Below the pieces are notes generated by a model. That model ran no database searches, was not told the origin of the DNA, and saw only the letters and a list, made by a program, of their open reading frames with translations. From CAYQJL01 sp964573295 (lineage in GTDB: Bacteria; Eisenbacteria; RBG-16-71-46; CAIMUX01; WJJG01), in NCBI GenBank assembly GCA_964573295.1, contig CAZNJE010000016.1:14926-78925 (forward strand): DNA of 64,000 bases. The letters run 5' to 3'. Made by a program: the position numbers and the translations under genes. This document shows, piece by piece, positions 8,399 through 17,781 of this stretch; position 1 is the stretch's first letter; each line of letters starts with the position of its first letter.

Positions 8399-10461
8399 AT
8401 GCGATTCGCACATCCGGAACTACTGTGGTTGCTACTGGCGCTTCCAGTGCTGGCCGTCGTCGCGTGGTGGCGCTTGCGGGCGGCGGACCACCGGCTGCGC
8501 AGGGCCATGGGATCGCGGATGGCTACACGTTTGACGGCGCACGTGGCGCACGGACGCAGGCCCTGGACGGCCGCCGTGATCTTGCTGGTCGCTGCTTTGC
8601 TGATTCTGGGCGGTGCTCGCCCGCAGCGCGGCACGCAGTACGTCACCGCCACGCGCGAGGGGATCGACGTCATCGTGGCCCTCGACGTATCCGAAAGCAT
8701 GCTGGCCGAGGATCTGAGACCCAACCGTCTGTTGCGGGCGCGTCAGGAAATCGGCGGCATCATCGACCGGTTGAAGGGCGACCGCATCGGTCTAGTGGCC
8801 TTCGCGGGAGCGGCCTTCGTGCAGTGTCCCCTAACGCTCGACTACGCCGCGGCGCGCATGTTTCTGGACTACATGGCCCCTCCGCTCATCCCCGAGCCGG
8901 GCACCAATCTCGCCCAGGCGATCTCGGTGGCGACGCGCGCCTTCGAGAGCGAGGGCGACGAGTTCAAGGCGCTGATTGTGATCAGTGATGGCGAGGACCA
9001 CAGGGGCGGTCTCGAAGATGCCCTTGATGATGCCCGTGACCTGGGGGTGCGCATCTTCTCGGTTGGTATCGGAAGCGAGAGCGGTGAACCCATTCCCGAG
9101 CGCGATGAGTCCGGTGAGGTCGCCGGCTACAAGCGCGACCGTGAGGACCGGGTCGTCATGACCCGCTTGAATGAAGCACCACTGCAACAGGCGGCCGATG
9201 CCACCGGCGGGCTCTATGCTCGCGCGGGCGGCACGTTGGGGCTCGATCGCATCATCAGCGAGATCGAGGGAATGGAGAAGAAGGAACTGAGCGGCGGCAT
9301 CCGCATGCTCTACGAGGATCGCTACCACTACTTCGTCTGGCCGGCCGTGGTATTGCTGCTTCTGCTGGGGTGGTTGCCGGGTCGCCGGCGCGGTATGCGC
9401 CCCGGCCACCTAGCTGCCCGAACAGCAAAGACCGGCCCGGCCGTGATCCTATCCGCGGCCCTGATGGCCGCCTCCTGGATTGGCGCTGCCACCGCCGAGA
9501 CTGGCACTGCCCCTACGGAGAACAGTGGAGGTGTACCTCCGAGTGCCGTCGTCAGTGCCCCCGGCGGAGGCATGCCTTCGGGTGCCGTCGGCACGGCCCC
9601 CGGCGGAGGTATGCCTCCGGGTGTAGTACAGGGGATGCCGGGCGGCGGGCCGGAGTTGCCTCCAGGCAGTCCACAGGAAGAGGTCCTCGACGAAGAGACC
9701 TGGACTGAGCTCTTGACGCGCAACGAGGTCTACCGCAACGAGCATCCACAGGATCCACGGCCGTTGTATAACCTGGGTAACCTTTATCATCTGAAGGGTG
9801 AATTCGAAGATGCCGCCGGGTTCTACGACATCGCCGAAGGCCGTTCCAGTGAGCACCTTGCAGCCCGGGCGGCCTACAACCGGGGCAACACGCTCTACAA
9901 GATGGGGCGCTTACCCGAAGCACGCGACGCGTTTGCGCAGGCGATCGTCCGCGACCCGACCTTCGAGGCCGCGAAGGTGAATCTAGAGGTCACCCAACGC
10001 ATGCTCGACCAGATGCAGCCGCAACCGGATTCGACCTCGCACCAACAGGACCAACAGGATCAGCAGGACCAACAGGACCAACAGGATCAGCAGGACCAAC
10101 AGGATCAGCAGGACCAACAGGATCAGCAGGACCAACAGGACCAACNNNNNNNNNNNNNNNNNNNNNNNNNNNNNNNNNNNNNNNNNNNNNNNNNNNNNNN
10201 NNNNNNNNNNNNNNNNNNNNNNNNNNNNNNNNNNNNNNNNNNNNNAACAGGATCAGCAGGACCAACAGGATCAGCAGGACCAACAGGACCAACAGGACCA
10301 GCAGGATCAGGACGGGCAGGAGGCGGCCGACAGTCTGATGCAGAGGACCGATCCGCAGCTGCTTCAGCTGTTGAAAGCCCTGGAAGCCTCGGAGAAGGAA
10401 CTGCTCGAGAAACGCTTCCAAGCTCGGTCTCGCAATGAGAAGGTCGAGAAGGACTGGTAGC
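8399..10461 (+). CDS. batB: BatB-BatC fusion: VWA domain, TPR domain and Gln/Asp repeat tail (spans an assembly gap)
   Basis: BatB part: helices at about 7-24 and 56-72, VWA domain from about 89 with MIDAS D96-V-S-E-S100 and SDGED near 197, helix at about 313-327. BatC part: a second signal-like helix (about 349-366) followed by TPRs (RPLYNLGNLYHLKGEFEDA, AAYNRGNTLYKMGRLPEA), as in separate BatC proteins. The tail is a QQD repeat (9-base unit) broken by 100 N. After the gap the QQD repeat continues in a different frame and ends with LLEKRFQARSRNEKVEKDW and TAG at 10459-10461. Keeping the frame across the gap needs a multiple of three bases, which 100 is not, so the apparent stop at 10438 is an artefact. 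ATG at 8399 after AGGAAAAGGA. Confidence 0.88.
10146..10245. other. Assembly gap (100 N) inside the QQD-coding repeat
   Basis: CAACAGGAC/CAGCAGGAT 9-base units flank the gap on both sides. The N count shifts the frame by one base relative to the repeat, so the true gap length must differ from 100. Confidence 0.99.
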
Positions 10462-10537
10462 CACCGGTAGGCAGAGGTAGCCACCGGTAGGCAGAGGTAG
10501 CCACCGGTAGGCAGAGGTAGCGACCGGCAGCCAGCGG
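10458..10537. repeat. Four tandem 20-bp repeats between batB/C and batD
   Basis: Unit GTAGCCACCGGTAGGCAGAG: three exact copies and a diverged fourth. The first copy starts inside the batB/C stop codon. A 20-base period is incompatible with coding; the tract ends 23 bases before batD. Confidence 0.95.
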
Positions 10538-10560
10538 CGGCGACGGGATGCGGAGGACGC

Positions 10561-12462
10561 ATGCGCAGAATAGATCTGCGACTGAAGTTCGGGCGGGCTC
10601 GCTCGGGCTACGGGACCGTGAGTCCAAGCCGTGCGCGTGCGGGGTGGGGATCCGCGCGGGCCGCCGGGCTCGTGGTGCTCCCATTCCTTCTCGCGCTGTT
10701 CACGTCGCCGGCGGCTGGTGATCCCACCTTGACCGTGGAGGTCGACCGGCACGAGGTGCGCACCGGCGGGGTCATCATCCTCACGGTCAACCTCGAGGGG
10801 TTCTCGCGCGGAGCCAGCGAACCCCAGCTGCCTAGCACCGATGGCTTCGATGTCTATGACGCCGGGCGCAGCACGAACATCAGCCTCATCAATGGTCACC
10901 TGTCGAAGCGGACGACCTACACGTATCAGTTGCTGGCGCGCAAGGCGGGCGACTACGAGTTCGGGCCCGTGGTCGTGGAGGACGACGGCACCACCTACCG
11001 GTCGGACACTGTTTCTCTGACGGCACTCCCGGCCGGCGGCGTACCGACGCCGGGGCAACAGCGCGGGTCGAGGCGGGAGACACGGGCCAGCGATACCGAG
11101 CAGGATCGTGGCGTCTTCGCGCGGGTCGAGGTCGACAAACGGCAGGTGTATCAAGACGAACAGCTGACGCTCCATTTCAGGCTTTACCAGCGCCCGGGAG
11201 TGCGCGTGCTCGACATCACCGATTTCGTGCCGCCCCCGACCGAAGGCTTCTGGAAGGAGGATCTCGGTCCGCAGCAGGAGTACCGCGTGATCATTGACGG
11301 AGAGGAGTATCATGTTCGCGAACTCAGCTGGGCACTCTTTCCCACCACCACTGGCCAGCGGCTCATCGGAGAGGGAAGCCTGGTCTGCATGGTCCCGGCG
11401 CGGAGTTCTCGTCAGCGAGGCTTCGGAGACTTCTTCGGCCGAAGCCTGTTCGATTCCCAGCCGCTGCGTCTGTCGACCGAGCCGGTGACGATCGACGTCC
11501 GGCCGCTGCCGCGGGAGGGGCGCCCCGACGGCTTTACCGGTAGCGTGGGCGATTACCGGATCTCGGCGAGCTACGAACCGGCCGCCGCCCAGCAGGGAGA
11601 GCCACTGACGCTGACGGTCACCGTCTCGGGCACTGGTCACATCCAAACGATCGGGGTGCCACGCTGGCCCGCCTGGGATGATTTCCGGGTATTCGATTCG
11701 GGCGAGGCGGTCTCGATCCGCAAGTCGGGGGAGCGCGTCAGCGGTGAGAAGACCTTTACCCAGGTGCTCGTGCCCAACCGGAGCGGCCGTATCCAGATTC
11801 CGCCGATCGGCTTCGACTTTTTCGACCCGCAAACCGGCCGGTACCGGCGGGTCGAGACCGATCCGTTGCAGATTCCGGTCGCGCCGCCTGGGACAGTTCC
11901 GGGTGGTCCGGGGCGCCGTGATGTCGTAGCGCTTGGGGAGGACATTCTCTACATCCGGACACAGCTGGCCGGGGAACTCGGCCGTCCGGCCGAGGGGCTG
12001 TTGGAGGGCGGCCGTTGGGTGCACTTATTGCCGGTCGTGATCCTGATAGGTGCCGCGATGATCCGCCGCCGGCGCCAGGCGATCGAGAAAGACCCCGTGC
12101 TGGCGCGGCGTTCACGGGCACTGGCCCTTGCGCAGAAGGATCTTGCCGGCCTGCGAGAGTCGGATGCGTCGGGAGCGGCGGCTCTGGCGGCGACGGCCGA
12201 GGAGTACGTGAGCGACTGGCTGGATGTGGAAGCCCGCGGTCTTCGCCGCCCCGAGCTGGACCGGATGCTGGCGGCCGCTGGAGCCGGCGATGAAGCACGC
12301 GGCGATCTCATGGAGCTCTTCGCGTGGGCCGATGACGTTCGGTTCGGGGCTGGGGATCCGGCCCTCCTGCCCGAGCAGAAACGCCGCCTCGAGCGGTTGT
12401 TGCCGGTGCTCGACAAGCAGCTACGTGATGGCCTCCGTGCGAGGCGGGAGGTGCAGTCATGA
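10561..12462 (+). CDS. batD: BatD-like oxygen-tolerance membrane protein
   Basis: 633 residues. A long basic N-terminus and a signal peptide (about 34-52, LVVLPFLLALFTSPAAG) lead into repeated periplasmic beta-sandwich domains with the BatD pattern (VEVDRHEVRTGGVIILTVNL; RVEVDKRQVYQDEQLTLHF; SASYEPAAAQQGEPLTLTV). A membrane helix follows near residue 490 (WVHLLPVVILIGAAMI), then a cytoplasmic helical tail of about 130 residues. The ATG at 10561 follows GGAGG. Its stop overlaps the batE start by 4 bases. Expected to act in the periplasm with BatA, BatB and BatE. Confidence 0.9.
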   Translation: MRRIDLRLKFGRARSGYGTVSPSRARAGWGSARAAGLVVLPFLLALFTSPAAGDPTLTVEVDRHEVRTGGVIILTVNLEGFSRGASEPQLPSTDGFDVYDAGRSTNISLINGHLSKRTTYTYQLLARKAGDYEFGPVVVEDDGTTYRSDTVSLTALPAGGVPTPGQQRGSRRETRASDTEQDRGVFARVEVDKRQVYQDEQLTLHFRLYQRPGVRVLDITDFVPPPTEGFWKEDLGPQQEYRVIIDGEEYHVRELSWALFPTTTGQRLIGEGSLVCMVPARSSRQRGFGDFFGRSLFDSQPLRLSTEPVTIDVRPLPREGRPDGFTGSVGDYRISASYEPAAAQQGEPLTLTVTVSGTGHIQTIGVPRWPAWDDFRVFDSGEAVSIRKSGERVSGEKTFTQVLVPNRSGRIQIPPIGFDFFDPQTGRYRRVETDPLQIPVAPPGTVPGGPGRRDVVALGEDILYIRTQLAGELGRPAEGLLEGGRWVHLLPVVILIGAAMIRRRRQAIEKDPVLARRSRALALAQKDLAGLRESDASGAAALAATAEEYVSDWLDVEARGLRRPELDRMLAAAGAGDEARGDLMELFAWADDVRFGAGDPALLPEQKRRLERLLPVLDKQLRDGLRARREVQS

Positions 12463-13487
12463 CCTCGCTGCGGAGAATGAGCTTGGCTGAGCGCGCGGGC
12501 ACGCGCTCGTGCGTGAGGCTAACTGGGACCTCGGCCGCGAACTGGGGCACGCGCTCGGCCGCGAGTGCGACCGTGTGCCTGGTTTCGAGATTGCTTGTTG
12601 GGCTGGCTGTGGTGTTGGCATCGAGTACGGGGTTCGGCCCGGGCCTGGGGGGGTGGCCGTCGTTTGGAGCGGTCGAGGCCCGGGCCGAGGGCTGGTTCGA
12701 AGCTCGGGCCGAGGGCTGGTTCGAAGCTCGGGCCGAGGCCTGGGCCGAGGCTCGGGGCGAGTCGGCGCCCCACGGCGTCGTGCAAGCCCTGCAGAATGCC
12801 CGGCAGGCCTTCGAGTCAGAAAACTACGACGAGGCGCTCGCAGAGTATCGAGCGCTTCTGGACGCGGGGTGGGTCTCCGCCGGCCTGTACTACAATTTGG
12901 GTTGTGCCGCCTACCGTGCCGGCGAGCCCGGCTGGGCGGTGGCCTACTTCGAGGAGGCGCGACGTCTGAGCCCGCGGGATGGCGACATTCGTCACAACCT
13001 GCGCCAGGTCCGCAGCCGTCTCCAGGATCGCCTGCCCGACCAGCGTCCCTCCTGGTTGCTGGGCGCAATGGCCGGGGTGCTCGATGCGTTCGCCCCCGCC
13101 GACCTCGTGCGGTGGGCCCTGGGGGCCTTCTGGATCTTCACACTGCTCGTCGCCGCCCAATGGCTGGGGCCGCGTTCCTGGCGCCGGGTCGCCCGGGGGG
13201 CTTTGCGCGGCCTCCTGATCGTTGCCGCGGTGCTCGTCGCCGCCCTCGCCCTCAAGCTGTACCAGATGCAGACCGCGCCCAGTGGTGTCGTCGTGGCCGA
13301 GGAGGTTCAGGTCCTGACCGGTCCCCGCGAAGGCGAAACCGTGCAGTTCGTCCTGCACGCCGGCGCAATGCTCCATCTAGGCCGCCAGACCGGGGAGTGG
13401 CGGGAAGCCTACCTCGGTGAGGACATGCGCGGCTGGGTCCCCAAGGCGAAGGTGACCGAGTTGCACGGCCCTCGCTGGCGGCCTTAG
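12459..13487 (+). CDS. batE: BatE-like TPR / membrane / SH3-domain protein
   Basis: 342 residues. Signal-like helix at about 43-60, then an Ala/Glu-rich repeat with an 8-residue unit (EARAEGWF, 24 bases), a TPR pair (about 105-175; NARQAFESENYDEALAEYRALL, GLYYNLGCAAYRAGEPGWAVAYFEEA), two membrane helices (about 223-240 and 253-268) and a C-terminal SH3-like domain (VQVLTGPREGETVQFVLHAGAML). This is the BatE architecture, the last gene of the operon. Start ATGA overlap with batD. The repeat is in frame and inserted between signal peptide and TPR. Confidence 0.88.
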   Translation: MTSLRRMSLAERAGTRSCVRLTGTSAANWGTRSAASATVCLVSRLLVGLAVVLASSTGFGPGLGGWPSFGAVEARAEGWFEARAEGWFEARAEAWAEARGESAPHGVVQALQNARQAFESENYDEALAEYRALLDAGWVSAGLYYNLGCAAYRAGEPGWAVAYFEEARRLSPRDGDIRHNLRQVRSRLQDRLPDQRPSWLLGAMAGVLDAFAPADLVRWALGAFWIFTLLVAAQWLGPRSWRRVARGALRGLLIVAAVLVAALALKLYQMQTAPSGVVVAEEVQVLTGPREGETVQFVLHAGAMLHLGRQTGEWREAYLGEDMRGWVPKAKVTELHGPRWRP

Positions 13488-13511
13488 ACTCCAAGTTTAC
13501 TCAATCTACAG

Positions 13512-13541
13512 TTGTCAGCGGCTGCCGATTGGGCTTAAGTT
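13512..13541 (+). promoter_or_regulatory. Weak candidate promoter upstream of ptsN
   Basis: TTGTCA (13512-13517), 18-base spacer, TAAGTT (13536-13541), in the 115-base space after batE. The -10 is poor; given mainly because a new unit plausibly starts here. Confidence 0.3.
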
Positions 13542-13602
13542 CGGTCAAGATTGGCCGAAGCGTCTCCGAACCGTGTTTCCACAAGGGGGGCCCGACAGCA
13601 CG

Positions 13603-14073
13603 ATGACCGCCGAGCAGTTCCTTTCTTACTTCAGTCGCGAACGATTCATACCTGACCTGCGTGCCCGATCGAAAGACGGCGTCCTGACCGAGCTCAGCCG
13701 CGTCCTGGCCCAGGACGGCGACATCCGAGATCCGGGCCTACTGATCGAGATGATCCGTCGCCGTGAGAGTCTGGGCAGCACGGGCGTCGGCAAGGGGGTA
13801 GCCATTCCCCATGGACGAAGTACGGCGGCCATGCAAACGAAGGTCGTCTTTGCTCGCTCGACGAGGGGCATTGATTTCGACGCCATGGATGGCGACCCAT
13901 GTCAGCTCTTCTTCCTGATCGTCGCCCCCTACGAGGATCAGCGTCAGGAGTACTTGCCCCTGTTGGGCAAGATTGTCGAGACCGTGGCCAACGACGCCAC
14001 GCGGGAGAAGTTGATCGGGGTGGAGACGTTCGAGGATTTTCAGTCGGCGGTGCGGGAGGTCTTCGGTGAGTGA
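13603..14073 (+). CDS. ptsN: PTS EIIA-type (PtsN-like) phosphocarrier protein
   Basis: 156-residue fructose/nitrogen-type EIIA domain. The phosphorylatable His lies in VAIPHGRS, after the family pattern RRESLGSTGVGKGVAIPH. In proteobacteria PtsN is a regulatory phosphoprotein of the nitrogen PTS rather than a sugar transporter; no EIIB/EIIC genes are seen here, which fits a regulatory role. The ATG at 13603 (MTAEQFLSYF) is preferred to a GTG at 13573; AAGGGGGG lies upstream. Its end overlaps the next gene by 8 bases. Confidence 0.9.
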   Translation: MTAEQFLSYFSRERFIPDLRARSKDGVLTELSRVLAQDGDIRDPGLLIEMIRRRESLGSTGVGKGVAIPHGRSTAAMQTKVVFARSTRGIDFDAMDGDPCQLFFLIVAPYEDQRQEYLPLLGKIVETVANDATREKLIGVETFEDFQSAVREVFGE

Positions 14074-14413
14074 GCGAGTGCAGAGACTGGCGCAGCTGCA
14101 GGATCTCGAGTTGATGATCCGTGAGGTCGAGGATCCGGACAGCAAGGAACGGGAAGAGGCGCTGGGTTTCTCAGTCAACGGCCTGGCACAGCTGCGCAAG
14201 GCCCACGACCGGTTGCTCAAGATCATCAGCAAGCAAGATCTGCGCGTCTATCAGCGGGTGCGGCGGCGCTACGACCGGGCGGTCGTACCGGTCATGAACC
14301 GCATCTGCCTGGGCTGCTTCCAGGAGTTGCCTACCTCCCGCACACCGGAGGTTGCCGATGGAGATCCCTTGCCGACCTGTGAGAGCTGCGGCCGGATTCT
14401 CTACTGGCTCTAG
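14066..14413 (+). CDS. Small coiled-coil zinc-ribbon protein
   Basis: 115 residues: an N-terminal helical half (LAQLQDLELMIREVEDPDSKE) and a C-terminal C4 zinc ribbon (CLGCFQELPT ... CESCGRILYWL), the pattern of the DUF164/zf-RING_7 family, but shorter than the usual 240 residues because the long coiled coil is missing. The start is GTG inside the end of ptsN, so the two are translationally coupled. Function unknown; nucleic-acid or protein binding is a guess. Confidence 0.8.
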   Translation: MSERVQRLAQLQDLELMIREVEDPDSKEREEALGFSVNGLAQLRKAHDRLLKIISKQDLRVYQRVRRRYDRAVVPVMNRICLGCFQELPTSRTPEVADGDPLPTCESCGRILYWL

Positions 14414-14439
14414 GGAGCGCAGAAAGGCACTAGCGGTCC

Positions 14440-15963
14440 ATGAGCTCTGACTTCACGCTCCGCGGCGTGATGCTCCGTGACGCCAGCGGGATCTATCCCG
14501 ACCGGTGGGATTTCGATGTACGGGACGGCCACTTGACGCAGCGGCGGCCGTCGGGGGATTCCCGTGCCAGGTGCCTCTACCTCACGCCTGGCTTCCACGA
14601 CGCTCATGTTCACTTGCTGCACGAGGGGCTGGCCCGCACGCGCTGCGACTTCTCCGGCTGCCGTTCCTTGACCGAGGCCCTCGAGCGCCTGGGCGACTAC
14701 TGCAGCGCTGCGCCGGAGGAGATCACCGCCATCTGGGGGGAGCGGTGGGACGAGAGTCTTTGGCCCGAACGACGGGCCCCGGGCCCCGAAGAGCTCGATC
14801 GCATCGAGAGCCGGCGTCCGGTCGTACTTCGGCGCATTTGTGGACACCGGGCGGCGCTCAACTCCGAAGCCCTACGTGTGGCGTCGGCATCCCTCGGCCC
14901 GCTCGATCCCGGCGGGCAGTTGGTCGAGGAGCAGGCTTGGGGCTTGGCGAAGCTGTGGCCGCCCTCGCCCACTGAACGAAGGGACGCGCTGCTCGCCGCT
15001 CAGGAGACCGCCTTCGGCCTCGGAATCACCCGCGTGAGCGAGATGGGCGGCACCGGTGCGCTCGAGACCTACCGGGCCCTGGCACGCAGTGGCGAACTAC
15101 GGCTCACCGTGCTCCTCTACCTGCGTCCCACCCAGATCGAGGAGGCTCTCGATCTGCGCGAAGAGACGCGAAGGTCACCGTCGGCGTTGCGGGTGGGCGG
15201 CATCAAGATCTTTACCGATGGCTCGATCGGCGCACGGACCGCTGCGCTGCGCGACCCCTATGCGGACAGGCGCGATGAGCGCGGCCTGTTGCTGATGAGC
15301 GATGCGGATCTGCGCGACTGCCTGCGCCGCTGCCGGGAGCATGAGCTGCCGGTAGCGATCCACGCCATCGGTGACCGCGCGCTGGATCAGGTGATCGGCG
15401 AGTTGGCCCGGCTGGCCGGCGATGCGCCCCTTCCCGCTGGATGGGCTTCGGTCGAACATGCCGAACTCGTGGACGAGAAGCTGCTGGAGGTATCGAAGCG
15501 GATCGGTCTCACGCTCTCGATGCAACCGAACTTCGTGTCCCAGTGGGACGGACCGGGCGGGCTCTACGACGAAGCGCTCGGCGTCGTGCGACGGCGCCGG
15601 ATGAATCCGTTCGCGGAAGTCCGGCGGCGCGGCATTCCCCTCACGTTCGGTTCCGATTGCATGCCGCTCGATCCCGCGCTGGGACTCTCCGGCGCGGTCC
15701 ATCACCCGGAGCCCGCTTCTCGGTTGGATCCGAGTGAGGCCCTGTCCGTCTACCTCGGCTGTGATCAACGCCACCCGGCCGCCGGCCTGCGAGCGGGCTG
15801 GTGGGAACGGGCTCCCGACGGATTCGTCCTCTACCGCGAGGATCCCCTGCGGCTCTCCGGCGGGCGGCTTGCCGAGGCGCCGGTGGCCGGTGTGTGGTGG
15901 CGCGGCGGTTGGGTCCGGGAACCGGATGCCCCCCTCGAGGCGCTGGGGACGGCCGGGTCATGA
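14440..15963 (+). CDS. Amidohydrolase family 3 (YtcJ-like) metal-dependent hydrolase
   Basis: 507 residues. Metal-binding GFHDAHVHLL near residue 50, the central strand with GGIKIFTDGSIGARTAAL, HAIGDRALDQVI (metal His) and a C-terminal GSDCMPLDP. This matches YtcJ-type amidohydrolases, related to N-substituted formamide deformylases; the substrate cannot be told from sequence. It lies 26 bases after the zinc-ribbon gene and its stop overlaps the next start (ATGA), so it belongs to the same transcript as the GAF/SpoIIE gene. Confidence 0.88.
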   Translation: MSSDFTLRGVMLRDASGIYPDRWDFDVRDGHLTQRRPSGDSRARCLYLTPGFHDAHVHLLHEGLARTRCDFSGCRSLTEALERLGDYCSAAPEEITAIWGERWDESLWPERRAPGPEELDRIESRRPVVLRRICGHRAALNSEALRVASASLGPLDPGGQLVEEQAWGLAKLWPPSPTERRDALLAAQETAFGLGITRVSEMGGTGALETYRALARSGELRLTVLLYLRPTQIEEALDLREETRRSPSALRVGGIKIFTDGSIGARTAALRDPYADRRDERGLLLMSDADLRDCLRRCREHELPVAIHAIGDRALDQVIGELARLAGDAPLPAGWASVEHAELVDEKLLEVSKRIGLTLSMQPNFVSQWDGPGGLYDEALGVVRRRRMNPFAEVRRRGIPLTFGSDCMPLDPALGLSGAVHHPEPASRLDPSEALSVYLGCDQRHPAAGLRAGWWERAPDGFVLYREDPLRLSGGRLAEAPVAGVWWRGGWVREPDAPLEALGTAGS

Positions 15964-17750
15964 GCGATCACATCGAGCAGCTGGACCGGGCACTCATCGA
16001 GTCGGCCATCCGACTCAGTCAGGTGCTCGAACGGCCCAAGCTGTACGAGGCCATCCGGGATCTGTGCCGGGATGTCTTCTCGGCCGAGGCCGTCAGCGTG
16101 CTCGTACTCGATCAGCGGCGCGGGCGATGGGAGTACCGCCTGGCCTACAATCAGCTCTGTGATCGCGATGAACTGCCGCCGTTGGCCTACCACGAGGGGT
16201 TGGCCGGATGGGTGGCGGCCCATCGCGAGCCGGTCATCATTCGCAACTCATCTCAGGACGGCCGCCTGCGTCATCTGGTCGATCGCAAGCTGGGCTTCGC
16301 GATCCGATCGGTGCTGGCGACCCCTATCTATCGGGGCGATGAGGTGATCGGTGTCCTGGAGGTTCTCAACTCCACACGGCCTGAGGGGTTCGACGAACGT
16401 CAACTGGACCTCCTAGGCGTGCTCGGTATGCAGTTCTCGGTGTCGCTCGAGAACGCGCGTCTGGTCGAGCTCTTGACCCGGGAGAAGCGCGAAAACCAGC
16501 TCCTGAACCGGGTGGGGCTCGAGTTGGCCAGTACCCTCAGCCTGCAAGACCTCTTGCCGCTCCTGGTGGAGCTCTTGGGGGAGTTGATTCGTTTCGAGGC
16601 CGTGGGCATCTACCTGCACCGCCGCCAGAGCGGCATGCTGGAGTGGTTCTACGGACGCGGGTATCCGCCTGGGTCGGAAGAACAGGTGCGGCTCAAGATT
16701 GGCCAAGGTGCCGTGGGCTGGGTCGCTGAGAACCGCCAGACTCTGGTGCTCTCCGACGTCCGCTCTGACCCCCGGTATCTGGACGCTCGCCCCGCCACGC
16801 GCAGCGAGATGACCGTGCCGTTGCAGGCCGGCGGCGATCTGGTGGGCGTCTTCAATCTCGAGAGCGATGATCTGGATGCCTACTCCGAACGCGATCTCAA
16901 TCTGCTCGCGGCTTTTGGCAACCAAGCCGCCATCGCGATCCAGCGCGCGTGGTTCTACGACGAAACGATCGAGAAGCGGCGGTTGGAGGAGGAGGTCCGC
17001 ATCGGACGGCGGATCCAGCGGCGGCTGCTGCCCGAGGCCGATCCCCAGTTCGAGGGACTCGATGTGGCGGCGTTCAATCAGCCGTCACTGCAGGTCAGCG
17101 GAGATCTGTTCGATTTCATCTTGGTTTCCGAGGACCAACTCGGCATGATGGTGGGGGACGTGGTGGGGAAGGGGATTCCCGCGGGGCTTCTGATGGCCAG
17201 TCTGCGGGCCAGTCTGCGGGCCGAGATCCGCAACAACTACTCCATCGCGACAATTCTCGTGAAGGTCAACCGGTTGATGTGGGAGAGCAGCGAGCTCGAG
17301 GATTTCGTGACGGTGGTCTACGGTGTGCTGGACCGCACGACCGGACGGCTGACCTACGCCAATGCGGGGCACGAGCCGCCGCTCCTGCTCCGCAGCACCG
17401 GTGAGATCGAGTGGCTCGAGACCGGTGGCACCGTGGTCGGCAGCTTCCCGGACGTGCGCTACGAGGAGGGGTTCGTGCAACTCGCTCCCGGCGATCTCTT
17501 GGCGTTCTACACTGACGGGATCACCGACGCGGCGTCGGTCACCGACGAGCCGTTCGGGCGCGAGCGACTGGTCCGAACGCTGCGGGCACGGACATTGGGC
17601 GCGGAGAGTTCCCGGCAGATTTGCCGCCGGTTGCTCGATGCCGTCCATGCCCATTGCGGCCAGGTGCATGTCGAGGACGATCTGACCGCGATCATCCTCC
17701 AGGCGCGGGAGATCCCGCGTGCCCGGCGCCCGGGCCGACAAACGGATTGA
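15960..17750 (+). CDS. Two-GAF-domain SpoIIE/PP2C-type serine phosphatase (RsbU-like)
   Basis: 596 residues. Two GAF domains (about 15-165 and 180-330; DLVGVFNLESDD closes the second), a short coiled linker (TIEKRRLEEEVRIGRRIQRRLLPEA) and a SpoIIE phosphatase domain with SGDLFDFI, MVGDVVGKGIPAGLLM, YANAGHEPP, FYTDGITDA and EDDLTAIIL, so the metal-binding aspartates are present. Such proteins dephosphorylate anti-sigma-factor antagonists in response to a GAF-bound ligand. No anti-sigma partner is encoded nearby. ATG at 15960 chosen from the ATGA overlap with the amidohydrolase; in-frame sequence upstream belongs to that gene. Confidence 0.92.
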   Translation: MSDHIEQLDRALIESAIRLSQVLERPKLYEAIRDLCRDVFSAEAVSVLVLDQRRGRWEYRLAYNQLCDRDELPPLAYHEGLAGWVAAHREPVIIRNSSQDGRLRHLVDRKLGFAIRSVLATPIYRGDEVIGVLEVLNSTRPEGFDERQLDLLGVLGMQFSVSLENARLVELLTREKRENQLLNRVGLELASTLSLQDLLPLLVELLGELIRFEAVGIYLHRRQSGMLEWFYGRGYPPGSEEQVRLKIGQGAVGWVAENRQTLVLSDVRSDPRYLDARPATRSEMTVPLQAGGDLVGVFNLESDDLDAYSERDLNLLAAFGNQAAIAIQRAWFYDETIEKRRLEEEVRIGRRIQRRLLPEADPQFEGLDVAAFNQPSLQVSGDLFDFILVSEDQLGMMVGDVVGKGIPAGLLMASLRASLRAEIRNNYSIATILVKVNRLMWESSELEDFVTVVYGVLDRTTGRLTYANAGHEPPLLLRSTGEIEWLETGGTVVGSFPDVRYEEGFVQLAPGDLLAFYTDGITDAASVTDEPFGRERLVRTLRARTLGAESSRQICRRLLDAVHAHCGQVHVEDDLTAIILQAREIPRARRPGRQTD

Positions 17751-17781
17751 ATGGCTGCGGCCGGAATGCGAGGATGAGCCC

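Noticed and set aside
10246..10438. Collagen-like Gly-x-y tail at the end of BatB/C
   Set aside because: It appears only if exactly 100 bases are assumed in the gap. The other frame continues the QQD repeat seen before the gap and ends in a normal charged helix.
10123..12024. Long minus-strand reading frame across the gap and batD
   Set aside because: Antisense to BatD, crosses the N run, and is low-complexity; BatD on the plus strand has signal peptide, domains and a ribosome site.
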